Source of the DNA: Streptomyces pyxinae
Lineage (GTDB): Bacteria > Actinomycetota > Actinomycetes > Streptomycetales > Streptomycetaceae
Reading direction: 5' to 3'
NCBI RefSeq assembly: GCF_024756275.1
Contig: NZ_JANUGQ010000012.1
Coordinates: 124,001 to 188,000, forward strand
DNA length: 64,000 nucleotides
The notes beneath the pieces are model-generated. The model was not told where the DNA came from, made no database searches, and saw only the letters and a program-made list of their open reading frames with translations. The translations under genes and the position numbers were made by a program. How positions within the stretch are numbered: position 1 is the first letter of the stretch; each line of letters opens with the position of its first letter. This document shows positions 25,773 to 34,755 of the stretch, in pieces.

Positions 25773-25800
25773 CATCCGACCGACCGGGGAGCCCGTCCAC

Positions 25801-26742
25801 GTGCTGCATCTGCGCCTGATCGTGCCGGCCGACCGCACCGACGAGGTGATCGCCACCGTCCGGGGGACGGTCGGCGCCACCCATCTCGCCGTCCTGCCCG
25901 GGGCCGCCCGCGAACCCGCCGGGGACCTGGTGCTCTGCGATGTCGCCCGGGAGGCCGGCGACCAGCTGATCGGCCGGCTCCGGAGGCTGGGTCTGGACGA
26001 GTCGGGGGCGATCACCGCCGAGGAGGTCGGGCTCTCCCTCTCCCGGCACGCCGACCGGGCCGAGGCGGAGGCACCGGGCGAGGGCTCGGACGCGGTGCTC
26101 TGGGAGGAGCTGACCGAGGTCACTCACGAGGAGTCCACGCTCAGCGTCTCCTATGTCGCCTTCCTGGCGGTGGCGACCATGCTCGCCGCCTGCGGAGTGA
26201 TGCTGGACAACGCGATCCTCATCGTGGGCGCGATGGCGGTGGGACCGGAGTTCGGCCCGCTCGCCGGAATCTCGACCGCCCTGGTGCAGCGGGCACCCCG
26301 GCTGGCCGGGCGCTCGCTCTGGGCGCTGCTCGCCGGGTTCGCGCTGGCGATGACGGTCACCGCCGGGTTCTCCTGGCTGCTGGACGCGCTGGGGCTGTTC
26401 CGGGACGAGATGGTGACCGCCGACCGGCCGAACACCGGGTTCATCTGGCACCCGGACTGGATGTCGTTCGTGGTGGCGCTGCTCGCCGGGGTGGCCGGCA
26501 CCCTCTCCCTCACCTCGGCCAAGTCGGGCGCGCTGATCGGCGTGGCGATCTCGGTGACCACGGTCCCGGCGGCGGCCAACGCGGCGGTGGCCTTCAGCTA
26601 CGCCGACTACGCCCAGACCTGGGGCTCGGCGGTCCAGCTGCTGGCCAATCTGGCCGGCATCGTGCTGGCCGGGACGCTGACCCTGCTGGCCCAGAAGGCC
26701 CTGTGGCGGCTGGCCCACGCCCGGACCCCGCCCCGCCCCTGA
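25801..26742 (+). CDS. DUF389 family integral membrane protein
   Basis: 313 residues. A soluble ferredoxin-like N-terminal domain (about 1-95, MLHLRLIVPADRTDEVIATVRG) is followed by five or six membrane segments from about 118 with the family's conserved ILIVGAMAVGPEFGPLAGIS and SLTSAKSGALIGVAISVTTVPAAANAAVA blocks. The family's biochemical role is not established. GTG start with GGGGAG Shine-Dalgarno. Probably co-transcribed with coaA. Confidence 0.88.
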   Translation: MLHLRLIVPADRTDEVIATVRGTVGATHLAVLPGAAREPAGDLVLCDVAREAGDQLIGRLRRLGLDESGAITAEEVGLSLSRHADRAEAEAPGEGSDAVLWEELTEVTHEESTLSVSYVAFLAVATMLAACGVMLDNAILIVGAMAVGPEFGPLAGISTALVQRAPRLAGRSLWALLAGFALAMTVTAGFSWLLDALGLFRDEMVTADRPNTGFIWHPDWMSFVVALLAGVAGTLSLTSAKSGALIGVAISVTTVPAAANAAVAFSYADYAQTWGSAVQLLANLAGIVLAGTLTLLAQKALWRLAHARTPPRP

Positions 26743-26766
26743 CCGGCCCCGTCCCCGGCACACGCG

Positions 26767-26801
26767 GGGGCGCCCCGCCACAGTTCGTGGCGGGGCGCCC
26801 C
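26767..26801. terminator. Bidirectional terminator (DUF389 gene / glmM)
   Basis: Perfect 15-bp stem GGGGCGCCCCGCCAC (26767-26781) with its complement at 26787-26801 and a 5-base loop, 24 nt after the DUF389 stop and about 108 nt after the glmM stop. Confidence 0.85.
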
Positions 26802-26908
26802 GGGGCCGTATGGCGAAACGGTGCGGCGGTGCCGACGCGGCGGCCGGTACGGCCAAGGCCCGGCACGGGCCCGGCTCGGGCCGTACGGCCGGGCCGGCCC
26901 GGTACGGC

Positions 26909-28267
26909 TCAGCCCAGGGCGGACTTCACCGCGTCCGCGAGGCGGCCGGCGACCGCGCGGGCCTGCTCGATGTCGGCGGCCTCGACCATCACCCGGACCA
27001 GCGGCTCGGTGCCCGAGGGGCGGAGCAGCACCCGGCCGGTGGAGCCGAGGGCGGTCTCGGCCTCGGTGACGGCGGTCTTCAGCTCGGCGGAGGTGGCCAC
27101 CCGGGACTTGTCGACGTCCTTGACGTTGACCAGCACCTGCGGCAGCCGCTCCATCACCCCGGCCAGCTCGGCCAGCGGACGGCCGGTGGCGGCGACCCGG
27201 GCGGCCAGCAGCAGACCGGTGAGGGTGCCGTCCCCGGTGGTGGCGTGGTCCAGCACGATGACATGGCCGGACTGCTCGCCGCCGAGGGCGTACCCGTGCT
27301 CCTTCATCGACTCCAGGACGTACCGGTCGCCGACGCCCGTCTGGACCAGCGAGAGGCCCTCGCGCTCCATGGCCAGCTTGAAGCCCAGGTTCGACATGAC
27401 CGTGGCGACCACGGTGTCCCCGCGCAGCGTCCCGGCCTCGCGCATCGCCAGCGCCAGCACGGCGAGGATCTGGTCCCCGTCCACCTCGGCACCGGTGTGG
27501 TCCACGGCAAGGCAGCGGTCGGCGTCGCCGTCGTGCGCGATGCCCAGGTCGGCGCCGTGCTCGATCACGGCGGCCCGCAGCAGCTCCAGGTGGGTGGAGC
27601 CGCAGCCGTCGTTGATGTTGAGGCCGTCCGGGGTGGCGCCGATCGTCACCACCTGGGCGCCGGCCCGCTCGAAGGCGGCCGGGGAGACGCCGGAGGCCGC
27701 GCCGTGCGCCTCGTCCAGCACGATCCTCAGCCCGTCCAGCCGGTTGGGCAGCACCCGGAGGAGGTGGGCCACGTACTGGTCGAAGCCCTCGGTGTAGTCC
27801 GCGATCCGGCCGACCCCGGCGCCGGTGGGCCGGTCCCAGGGGGCGCCGGTGCGGTGCTGCTCGTAGACCGTCTCGATCCGGTCCTCCAGCTCGTCCGCGA
27901 GCTTGTGGCCGCCGCGCGCGAAGAACTTGATGCCGTTGTCCGGCATGGCGTTGTGGCTGGCCGAAAGCATCACACCGAGGTCGGCGCCGAGCGCGGCGGT
28001 CAGATGCGCCACGGCCGGGGTGGGCAGCACGCCGACCCGGAGGACATCCACGCCCGCGCTGGCCAGCCCGGCCACCACGGCGGCCTCCAGGAACTCTCCC
28101 GACGCGCGCGGGTCCCGTCCGACCACCGCGGTCGGGCGGTGGCCCTCGAAGCTGCCCGCCTCCGCGAGCACATGCGCCGCCGCGACCGACAGGCCGAGCG
28201 CCAGCTCCGCCGTCAGATCCGCGTTGGCGACGCCGCGCACCCCGTCCGTGCCGAAGAGTCGTCCCAC
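26909..28267 (-). CDS. glmM: Phosphoglucosamine mutase
   Basis: 452 residues, four-domain phosphohexomutase: FGTDGVRG at the N-terminus, the phosphoserine loop LSASHNAMPDNG (S104), Mg-binding DGDADR near 245, GGEQSGH near 330 and the phosphate loop RPSGTEPLVRVM near 417. It converts GlcN-6-P made by GlmS to GlcN-1-P. GTG at 28267 with GGAGG upstream; the frame extends six codons further to an ATG but the family begins at GRLFGTDG. Downstream of rpsI on the same strand but separated by a strong hairpin. Confidence 0.97.
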   Translation of the reverse strand: MGRLFGTDGVRGVANADLTAELALGLSVAAAHVLAEAGSFEGHRPTAVVGRDPRASGEFLEAAVVAGLASAGVDVLRVGVLPTPAVAHLTAALGADLGVMLSASHNAMPDNGIKFFARGGHKLADELEDRIETVYEQHRTGAPWDRPTGAGVGRIADYTEGFDQYVAHLLRVLPNRLDGLRIVLDEAHGAASGVSPAAFERAGAQVVTIGATPDGLNINDGCGSTHLELLRAAVIEHGADLGIAHDGDADRCLAVDHTGAEVDGDQILAVLALAMREAGTLRGDTVVATVMSNLGFKLAMEREGLSLVQTGVGDRYVLESMKEHGYALGGEQSGHVIVLDHATTGDGTLTGLLLAARVAATGRPLAELAGVMERLPQVLVNVKDVDKSRVATSAELKTAVTEAETALGSTGRVLLRPSGTEPLVRVMVEAADIEQARAVAGRLADAVKSALG

Positions 28268-28382
28268 AGCTGTCCTCCGAGTCACTCCGTGTGAAAAGCC
28301 GCCCGGACCCGGGTGAGGCCGGGAAGGCCGGGTGAAGCCCGGGTGGGCTGGATAAAGCGTATAGATGTACGCCCGTGAATAG

Positions 28383-28424
28383 ACGTACGCCCCGGCAGCA
28401 CGGAGGTGCCACCGGGGCGTACGT
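28383..28424 (-). terminator. Terminator after rplM-rpsI
   Basis: ACGTACGCCCCGG (28383-28395) pairs with CCGGGGCGTACGT (28412-28424); four more inner pairs follow after a 2x2 mismatch, with a GGAG loop. It begins 34 nt past the rpsI stop. Confidence 0.85.
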
Positions 28425-28457
28425 ACGAGCAGACCGAGCAGTCCGCGCGGGCGGTGA

Positions 28458-28976
28458 TTACCGCTTGCTGTACTGCGGGGCCTTACGGGCCTTCTTCAGA
28501 CCGGCCTTCTTGCGCTCGACGGCACGGTCGTCGCGGCTCAGGAAGCCGGCCTTCTTCAGCGGGCCGCGGTTGTTGTCCACGTCCGCCTCGTTCAGCGCGC
28601 GGGCCACACCGAGGCGCAGGGCGCCGGCCTGGCCGGAGACGCCGCCACCCGAGATGCGGGCGATGACGTCGTAGCGGTCGTCGAGCTCGAGCACCTTGAA
28701 GGGCTCGTTGACTTCCTGCTGGTGCACCTTGTTGGGGAAGTAGTCCTCAAGGGTGCGACCGTTGATCTTCCACTTGCCGGAGCCCGGAACGATCCGGACA
28801 CGGGCGATGGCGTTCTTGCGGCGGCCCAGGCCGGCGGCCGGCTGCGGGTCGCCGAAGCGGGACGCCAGGGACTCGGAGGTGTACTCACCCTCGACGGGGA
28901 CCTCCGACTCGAAGGTGGTGACCTCCGCGTAGGTCTCTTCGCCCTCGACGGGGGTCTCAACAGTGGTCTCGGCCAC
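28458..28976 (-). CDS. rpsI: 30S ribosomal protein S9
   Basis: 172 residues; the conserved domain starts near GLGRRKNAIARVRIVPG (about 49) and ends in the decoding-site tail KKAGLKKARKAPQYSKR. An acidic N-terminal extension of about 45 residues is characteristic of actinobacterial S9. GTG start with GAGGAG Shine-Dalgarno. Second gene of rplM-rpsI, 41 bp downstream of rplM. Confidence 0.97.
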   Translation of the reverse strand: MAETTVETPVEGEETYAEVTTFESEVPVEGEYTSESLASRFGDPQPAAGLGRRKNAIARVRIVPGSGKWKINGRTLEDYFPNKVHQQEVNEPFKVLELDDRYDVIARISGGGVSGQAGALRLGVARALNEADVDNNRGPLKKAGFLSRDDRAVERKKAGLKKARKAPQYSKR

Positions 28977-29017
28977 GATTCTCCTCAGATTCTTTTCGTC
29001 TTAGGGGGTGGCCGGAC

Positions 29018-29461
29018 TTACTGCGCGACCTGGGTGATCTCGAACGGGACCGGCTGCTGGGCGGCGTGCGGGTGGTTCTCGCCCGCGTACACCTTCAGCT
29101 TCGAGAGCATCTGACGGCCCAGGGAGTTCTTCGGGAGCATGCCCTTGACGGCCTTCTCGACAGCCTTCTCGGGGTTCTTGTCGAGCAGCTCGTCGTAGCG
29201 GACGGAGCGCAGACCACCCGGGTAACCGGAGTGGCGGTACGCCATCTTCTGGGTCCGCTTGTTGCCGGACAGGTGCACCTTGTCGGCGTTGATGATGATG
29301 ACGAAGTCGCCGGCGTCGACGTGCGGGGCATAGATCGGCTTGTGCTTGCCCCGCAGAAGGGTTGCGGCGGTGGTCGCCAGACGGCCCAGGACAACGTCCT
29401 GCGCGTCGATGATGTGCCACTGACGCGTCACATCGCCGGGCTTGGGGCTGTACGTACGCAC
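29018..29461 (-). CDS. rplM: 50S ribosomal protein L13
   Basis: 147 residues with the L13 core WHIIDAQDVVLGRLAT and YRHSGYPGGLRS. An early-assembly protein of the large subunit. The frame is open 30 codons upstream, but the GTG at 29461 (VRTYSPKPGDVTRQW) is the family start and has GAAGGC 9 nt ahead. First gene of the rplM-rpsI operon, with a promoter 210 bp upstream. Confidence 0.97.
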   Translation of the reverse strand: MRTYSPKPGDVTRQWHIIDAQDVVLGRLATTAATLLRGKHKPIYAPHVDAGDFVIIINADKVHLSGNKRTQKMAYRHSGYPGGLRSVRYDELLDKNPEKAVEKAVKGMLPKNSLGRQMLSKLKVYAGENHPHAAQQPVPFEITQVAQ

Positions 29462-29948
29462 GGTAGTAGCCTTCGCTTCTTCAGTGATGGGCTCCCCGGG
29501 GACCCGGAGGTCCGAGGGGAAAGGGTCCTGACTAGCCACCCGGACGATCACAACAGCCCTGGCGGTCTCCGGTGACGCATTCCGGATACTCGCCGCTGCT
29601 CATCGGCCCGGTGGGCCGGCGTAAGGGCCCCTCGCGTGAGAACGACCAAGCCAATACGCATAACGAACCAGCAGGATACTCGGGCGCCCCCGGCGGGGTC
29701 AAAACGCCTGGTGGTCCCCTGGCCGCCCCCCTGCCGGTGACCGGCGGCGGGGGCCCGTGGCCCGGGCGTACGGGCCGGGGCCCGTGGCCGGTCCCGTCGG
29801 CCCCCCGGTGGCGCGGCCGCACGGGCCGTACGAGTCCCGGCTCGGGCCCGCCCGGGAAGTCGCACGGGCCGTACGACTTCCCGGCGGCTTGCGGCTTCCG
29901 CGCGGCTCTTCCCCGGGGCACCCGGGTCCCCGAGGGGGTACGGCTCCG
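29462..29948. other. Gene-free gap upstream of rplM
   Basis: 487 bases. The right half of the leader up to about 29700 belongs to rplM and includes its promoter; the first about 205 nt of the transcript form an untranslated leader in which I see no clear riboregulator. Beyond 29700 the sequence is G+C-rich with repeated CGGGCCG and CGTACGGGCC motifs and should hold the ABC-F gene's 3' end signals. Confidence 0.55.
29673..29702 (-). promoter_or_regulatory. rplM-rpsI promoter
   Basis: Minus strand TTGACC (29702-29697), 18-base spacer, TATCCT (29678-29673), a near-consensus principal-sigma promoter. Start predicted near 29667, giving a leader of about 205 nt. Confidence 0.65.
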
Positions 29949-31571
29949 CTATCGCGCCCGCTTCACCCGGCGCTCGTCCCAGACCGGCTCGGGGGTCTCC
30001 CGGACCACGCCGTCGGAGCCGAAGACCAGGAACCGGTCGAAGGAGCGGGCGAACCAGCGGTCGTGGGTGACGGCGAGCACCGTGCCCTCGTACGCCTCCA
30101 GACCCGCCTGGAGCGCCTCCGCCGACTCCAGGTCCAGGTTGTCGGTCGGCTCGTCCAGCAGCAGCGCCGTACTCCCGGAGAGCTCCAGGAGCAGGATCTG
30201 GAACCGGGCCTGCTGGCCGCCGGAGAGCCGCTCGAAGGCCTGGTCGCCCTGGCGCTCCAGCTCGTACCGGCGGAGCGCCGACATCGCGCCGCCCCGGTCC
30301 TTGGCGTGCTCGGTCCAGAGGATGTCCACCAGGGTCCGGCCGAGCAGCTCGGGGTGGGCGTGGGTCTGCGCGAAGTGGCCCGGCACCACCCGGGCGCCGA
30401 GCTTCCACTCGCCCCGGTGCGCCACCGAGGCGTCGCCCGCCAGCAGCCGCAGGAAGTGCGACTTGCCGGAGCCGTTGGAGCCCAGCACCGCCACCCGCTC
30501 GCCGAAGAAGACCTCCAGCGAGAACGGCTTCATCAGCCCGGTCAGCTCCAGATTCGCGCAGGTCACCGCCCGTACGCCGGTACGGCCGCCGCGCAGTCGC
30601 ATCCGGATGTCCTGCTCGCGCGGCGGCTCCGGCGGCGGCCCGGCCTCCTCGAACTTCCGCAGCCGGGTCTGGGCCGCCTGGTAGCGGGAGGCCATCAGAT
30701 CGCTGCGGGCGGCGTACTGCTGCATGTCCTGCACCAGCTTCTTGAGCTGGGCGTGCTTCTCCTCCCAGCGCCGCTTCAGCTCCTCGAAGCGGGCGAACCG
30801 CTCCCGCCGGGCCTCGTGGAAGGTGGCGAAGCCGCCGCCGTGCACCCAGACGTCGGAGCCGGCCGGGCTCGGCTCCACGGCGACGATCTTCTGCGCGGAC
30901 CGGGCCAGCAGCTCCCGGTCGTGCGAGACGAAGAGCACCGTCTTACGGGTCTCCGCGAGCCGCTCCTCCAGCCAGCGCTTGCCCGGCACGTCCAGGTAGT
31001 TGTCCGGCTCGTCCAGGAGCAGCACCTCCTCCTGGCCGCGCAGCAGCGCCTCCAGGACCAGCCGCTTCTGCTCGCCGCCGCTGAGCGTCCGGACCGAGCG
31101 GAACTGGGCCTTGTCGTACGGCACGCCCAGCGCGGCCGTGGTGCAGATGTCCCAGAGCGTCTCGGCCTCGTACCCGCGCGCCTCCGCCCAGTCGCTGAGC
31201 GCCTGCGCGTACTGGAGCTGGGCGGCCTCGTCGTCCACGGTCATGATCAGGTGCTCGGCCTCGTCCACCGCGGCCGCCGCCTCCCGGATCCGGGCCGGCG
31301 CGACCGAGACCAGCAGGTCCCGGACGGTCCGGTCGTCCCGTACCGAGCCGACGAACTGCGGCATCACCCCGAGCCCGCCGGAGACCACCACCGATCCGCC
31401 GTGCGGCTCCAGCTCGCCGGCGATCAGCCGCAGCAGTGTCGTCTTTCCCGCGCCGTTCGGACCGACCAGGGCGACCACCGCGCCCTCGCCGACCCGGAAC
31501 GACACATCACCGAGCAGTACCCGCCCGTCCGGCAGGTAGTACTCCAGGTGCGCGGCCTCCAGATGTCCCAT
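29949..31571 (-). CDS. ABC-F family ATP-binding protein
   Basis: 540 residues with two ABC domains and no membrane segment: Walker A GPNGAGKTT (37-45) and LSGGEQ in the first, GSNGSGKS and LSGGQQ in the second, each followed by LLLDEP. The inter-domain linker (about 255-330) is charged and helical. ABC-F proteins act on the ribosome, as translation factors or antibiotic-protection proteins. No drug genes are adjacent, so a housekeeping role is as likely as resistance. The start at 31571 is preferred over an ATG 9 bp upstream because AACAAT ends 7 nt before it, with TTGGGC 18 bp farther, suggesting a leaderless message. Confidence 0.92.
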   Translation of the reverse strand: MGHLEAAHLEYYLPDGRVLLGDVSFRVGEGAVVALVGPNGAGKTTLLRLIAGELEPHGGSVVVSGGLGVMPQFVGSVRDDRTVRDLLVSVAPARIREAAAAVDEAEHLIMTVDDEAAQLQYAQALSDWAEARGYEAETLWDICTTAALGVPYDKAQFRSVRTLSGGEQKRLVLEALLRGQEEVLLLDEPDNYLDVPGKRWLEERLAETRKTVLFVSHDRELLARSAQKIVAVEPSPAGSDVWVHGGGFATFHEARRERFARFEELKRRWEEKHAQLKKLVQDMQQYAARSDLMASRYQAAQTRLRKFEEAGPPPEPPREQDIRMRLRGGRTGVRAVTCANLELTGLMKPFSLEVFFGERVAVLGSNGSGKSHFLRLLAGDASVAHRGEWKLGARVVPGHFAQTHAHPELLGRTLVDILWTEHAKDRGGAMSALRRYELERQGDQAFERLSGGQQARFQILLLELSGSTALLLDEPTDNLDLESAEALQAGLEAYEGTVLAVTHDRWFARSFDRFLVFGSDGVVRETPEPVWDERRVKRAR

Positions 31572-31578
31572 GGAGGGC

Positions 31579-31677
31579 ATTGTTCCGGCCGCGCCCCGCT
31601 CCGCCCAACCGGATTACCCCGGTTCCGGACAGGTGTGTCCCCGGGAGGATCCGCGTGTCCCCGGGGGCATCTAAGAT
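31579..31677. promoter_or_regulatory. Divergent leaderless promoters (ABC-F / membrane protein)
   Basis: Minus strand TTGGGC (31608-31603), 18 bases, AACAAT (31584-31579), then 7 nt to the ABC-F ATG. Plus strand TAAGAT (31672-31677), then 7 nt to the ATG at 31685. The motif GTGTCCCCGGG is repeated at 31634-31644 and 31655-31665 in the -35 area of the plus-strand gene. Confidence 0.5.
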
Positions 31678-31684
31678 GCGCGCC

Positions 31685-32641
31685 ATGAGCTTTGGGGGGC
31701 CCGGGTGGCCGCAGCAGCCGCACCAGGGGAACGACCGTCCGTACCAGCAACAGCCGTCGTACGGCACGGGCCCCGGCGCCCCCGCGCCCGGTCCGGGCGG
31801 GCCCGGCGGCGGCCCCGGCTTCGGGTTCGGTGAGACGGGGGCGGACACCCCGGACTGGGGTGCGCTGGCGGACGCCTCGGCGGCCCGGGCGCGGCGCCGG
31901 CGGCGGCTGTTCATCGGCGGCGGGGTGCTGGCCACCGCTGCGGTCGCCGCCGTCGTGGCGGCGGCGGTCGTCACCACCGACGGCGGCTCCGGGCGGGATC
32001 CGGCGAAGAACGGCGCCGCCCCGGTGCTGCCCAGCGAGAGCGCCCGCCCCGAGCCCTCGTTCTCCTCGGTCGCTCCCCCGCCGCCGCCCAACCCCCGGGA
32101 CTTCATCGCCAGCGCCGCCAAGGACAAGGCACCGATCGGCCCGGAGACCCTCTTCCCCGGCAGCCGGCTGACCGTGGGCGACCGGGCGTACCGCAAGGGC
32201 GCCACCGCCGCCACGGACGGCTGCGGCTCGGCCGCCCAGGGCGGTCTCGGCGCGGTGCTGGCGAAGCACGGCTGCGACCGGGTCCTCCGGGCCACCTATG
32301 TCCGGGACGGGGTGGCGGTCACGGTCGGCGTGGCGCTCTTCGAGAACGAGGCGGCGGCCCGGCGCGCGAAGCAGGAGGCCACCGGCGGGATCGCGCCGCT
32401 GGCCGGCTCCGGGGTGGGCGAGTTCTGCCGGGCGACGGTCTGTCTGCGCCGCGCCAACGCGGTGGGGCGGTACGCCTACTTCACCCAGGCGGGCTGGACC
32501 AGTGGCCGGAAGGTGACCCGGGACGACGCCCAGGTCTTCAAGGCCAGCGACGACCTCGGCACCTTCACCTTCGACCAGATCTACGCCCGGGGCCGGGCCC
32601 AGGCGTCGGCGGCGGCCACCGCCCCGGCCCGGACCGGCTGA
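31685..32641 (+). CDS. Single-pass membrane protein, unknown function
   Basis: 318 residues. A cytoplasmic N-terminus rich in Pro, Gly and Gln (1-60), an arginine cluster RARRRRRLF, one transmembrane helix (about 75-97) and an extracellular domain of about 200 residues with four cysteines (DGCGS, KHGCDR, EFCRATVCLR) that could form two disulfides. The architecture is common among streptomycete cell-surface proteins; no catalytic motif is visible. Divergent from the ABC-F gene. Leaderless start likely. Confidence 0.82.
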   Translation: MSFGGPGWPQQPHQGNDRPYQQQPSYGTGPGAPAPGPGGPGGGPGFGFGETGADTPDWGALADASAARARRRRRLFIGGGVLATAAVAAVVAAAVVTTDGGSGRDPAKNGAAPVLPSESARPEPSFSSVAPPPPPNPRDFIASAAKDKAPIGPETLFPGSRLTVGDRAYRKGATAATDGCGSAAQGGLGAVLAKHGCDRVLRATYVRDGVAVTVGVALFENEAAARRAKQEATGGIAPLAGSGVGEFCRATVCLRRANAVGRYAYFTQAGWTSGRKVTRDDAQVFKASDDLGTFTFDQIYARGRAQASAAATAPARTG

Positions 32642-32990
32642 ACGGTCCGGGTGCCCCGCACGGCTGACCGGCCGCCCGGCCGGGACGGCTGCCTCCCGTC
32701 CCCGGACACCCGCCCGACCGGCCGGGTCACCGGGGCCGTCCGGCGCGCGGCGTCCCGGGCGTGAGGCCGGCGGCCGACCGGGCGCCTCCAGCGACCTACC
32801 GCGCCCGGCCGCCCGCCCTGGTGGCCGGACCACCGGTCTCCGGGCCCGAGCCCGGCGCCCGGCCGGTCGGGGCACCGGGTGGGCCCCGTCGCCAGCCCGG
32901 CCGGTCGGGGGCACCGGGTTGACGGCCCCGGGCCACCGGGCGCCCGGACCCACTGGCCTCCCGCCCCGGGCCGGGCCGTACCCCCCGGCC
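32642..32990. repeat. Gene-free spacer with 23-bp direct repeats
   Basis: 349 bases between convergent genes. A 23-24-base motif beginning CCCGGCCGGTCGGGGCACC lies at 32858-32880 and 32896-32919 with one extra G in the second copy. No simple long hairpin was found at this junction. Confidence 0.6.
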
Positions 32991-33866
32991 TCAGCAGCAG
33001 CCCGCGTCGCCGCCGGTGGTCCGGTCGCCCGGGAGCGAGCGCCGGTTGCGGGCCTCCAGGTTCCGGGCGGCCAGCAGTTCGTCGGCCGGGTAGCCGACCT
33101 CCTCCAGGGTGAGCCCGTGCGGGCGCACCACATGGACCGCCGAGTCCCGGACGCCGGCCGCCAGCACCGTGCCGGGCCAGTCGGCCGGGCGGTGCCCGTC
33201 GCCCACGAAGAGCAGGGCGCCGACCAGCGAGCGGACCATGTTGTGGCAGAACGCGTCGGCCCGGACGGTGGCCTCCAGGATGCCGCTGGGCAGCCGCTCC
33301 CAGCGCAGCTCCTGAAGGGTGCGGATGGTGGTGGCGCCCTCCCGCCGCTTGCAGTAGGCCGCGAAATCGTGCTCGCCGAGGAGCGGCTTCGCCGCCTCGT
33401 TCATGGCGTCCACGTCCAGCGTCCAGTCGTGCCAGAGCACATGGCCGCGCAGCAGCGGGTCCACACCGCCCGGGTGGTCGGTGACCCGGTAGGCGTACCG
33501 CCGCCAGATGGCCGAGAACCGGGCGTTGAAGCCGCGCGGCGCCTCGCTCACCCGCCACACCCGTACGTCGTGCCCGAGCCGCCCGGCCAGCCGCCGCAGC
33601 AGCTTGTCCCGGTGCTCGGCCCAGAGCGCCTCGGGCAGGTCCACATGGGCGACCTGGCCCCGGGCGTGCACCCCGGCGTCGGTGCGGCCGGCCACGGTCA
33701 GCTCGTACGTCTCCGCCGACCTGGTCACCGTGCGCAGCGCGTCCTCGATCTCGCCCTGCACGGTCCGGCGCCCGCCGGCCTGCCGGGCCCAGCCGGAGAA
33801 GTCCCTGCCGTCGTACGACAGATCCAGCCGCACCCGGACGAAGCCGGGCTCCACCTCGTCGCTCAC
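32991..33866 (-). CDS. truA: tRNA pseudouridine(38-40) synthase
   Basis: 291 residues. The catalytic aspartate D63 is in AGRTDAGVHARGQ, and RRYAYRV and the HDFAAYC segment match TruA. It modifies U38-U40 in the anticodon stem. GTG at 33866 with AAGGAAAGGAACGG upstream. It is 161 bp downstream of rplQ on the same strand, the usual actinobacterial order. Confidence 0.95.
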   Translation of the reverse strand: MSDEVEPGFVRVRLDLSYDGRDFSGWARQAGGRRTVQGEIEDALRTVTRSAETYELTVAGRTDAGVHARGQVAHVDLPEALWAEHRDKLLRRLAGRLGHDVRVWRVSEAPRGFNARFSAIWRRYAYRVTDHPGGVDPLLRGHVLWHDWTLDVDAMNEAAKPLLGEHDFAAYCKRREGATTIRTLQELRWERLPSGILEATVRADAFCHNMVRSLVGALLFVGDGHRPADWPGTVLAAGVRDSAVHVVRPHGLTLEEVGYPADELLAARNLEARNRRSLPGDRTTGGDAGCC

Positions 33867-34027
33867 GCGACCGTTCCTTTCCTTCGCGTCGCCCGCACCG
33901 CCACCGCCCCCACGAGCCGGGGGCCGGCGGGGGCGTACGTACGGGAACGGGCCCGCCCCCGCCACAGGTGCGGGGTACGGGCCCGTGAGCCCCGGGACCG
34001 CGCTCAGGCGGCCCCGGAAGCGGGGAC

Positions 34028-34522
34028 TCAGGCGTCCTTCGCCTCGGCGGCGGGAGCCTCGGTCTCCTCGGCCTTGGTGTCCTCGGCGGCCTTGGCCTCG
34101 TCGGACTCCTTCACCGCGCGCTTGGTCGCGGCCTCGGCCTCGGCGACGGTCGCCTTCTTGGCGATCTCGCCCTCGACCAGCTCGATGACCGCCATCGGGG
34201 CGTTGTCGCCACGACGGTTGCCGATCTTGGTGATACGGGTGTAGCCACCCGGGCGCTCGGCGTAGCGCGGCGCGATCTCGGTGAACAGGGTGTGGACGAC
34301 ACCCTTGTCCGTGATCGACTGCAGCACCAGGCGACGGTTGTGGATGTCGCCCTTCTTCGCCTTGGTGATCAGACGCTCGGCGACCGGACGCAGGCGGCGG
34401 GCCTTGGCCTCGGTGGTGGTGATGCGGCCGTGCTCGAAGAGCGACTTCGCCAGGTTGGCGAGGAGCAGCTTCTCGTGCGCGGCGCTGCCGCCCAGACGGG
34501 CACCCTTGGCGGGCTTCGGCAT
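34028..34522 (-). CDS. rplQ: 50S ribosomal protein L17
   Basis: 164 residues: the L17 core (1-120) with SLFEHGRITTTEAKA and YTRITKIGNRRGDNAPMAVIELV, plus an acidic Glu/Ala-rich tail of about 40 residues typical of actinobacteria. The ATG at 34522 has AGGAG upstream. Confidence 0.96.
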   Translation of the reverse strand: MPKPAKGARLGGSAAHEKLLLANLAKSLFEHGRITTTEAKARRLRPVAERLITKAKKGDIHNRRLVLQSITDKGVVHTLFTEIAPRYAERPGGYTRITKIGNRRGDNAPMAVIELVEGEIAKKATVAEAEAATKRAVKESDEAKAAEDTKAEETEAPAAEAKDA

Positions 34523-34651
34523 GGTGTTTCTCCTTGTGATCTGCACCGGCCGTGTCAGGTACCGGTGTCAGCCTGTGCGAAGGGCCGTCGCGCCCTCCGC
34601 GCACCCCTCCGGGGAATCCCGGGGGAAGTCCTGCGGGTCCCGCCGCCGGCC

Positions 34652-34674
34652 GGTGCGCGCGCGGGGCGCGCACC
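34652..34674 (-). terminator. Hairpin between rpoA and rplQ
   Basis: GGTGCGCGC (34652-34660) and GCGCGCACC (34666-34674), 9 perfect pairs and a 5-base loop, in the 233-bp gap downstream of rpoA. It may attenuate transcription into rplQ-truA. Confidence 0.5.
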
Positions 34675-34755
34675 ACCCGGTGGCGGGGTGGACCCCCGGT
34701 GGTACGGACGGACCGCTCGGGTCCGCCGCGCCGCACCGGAAGGGTCCGGCACTGC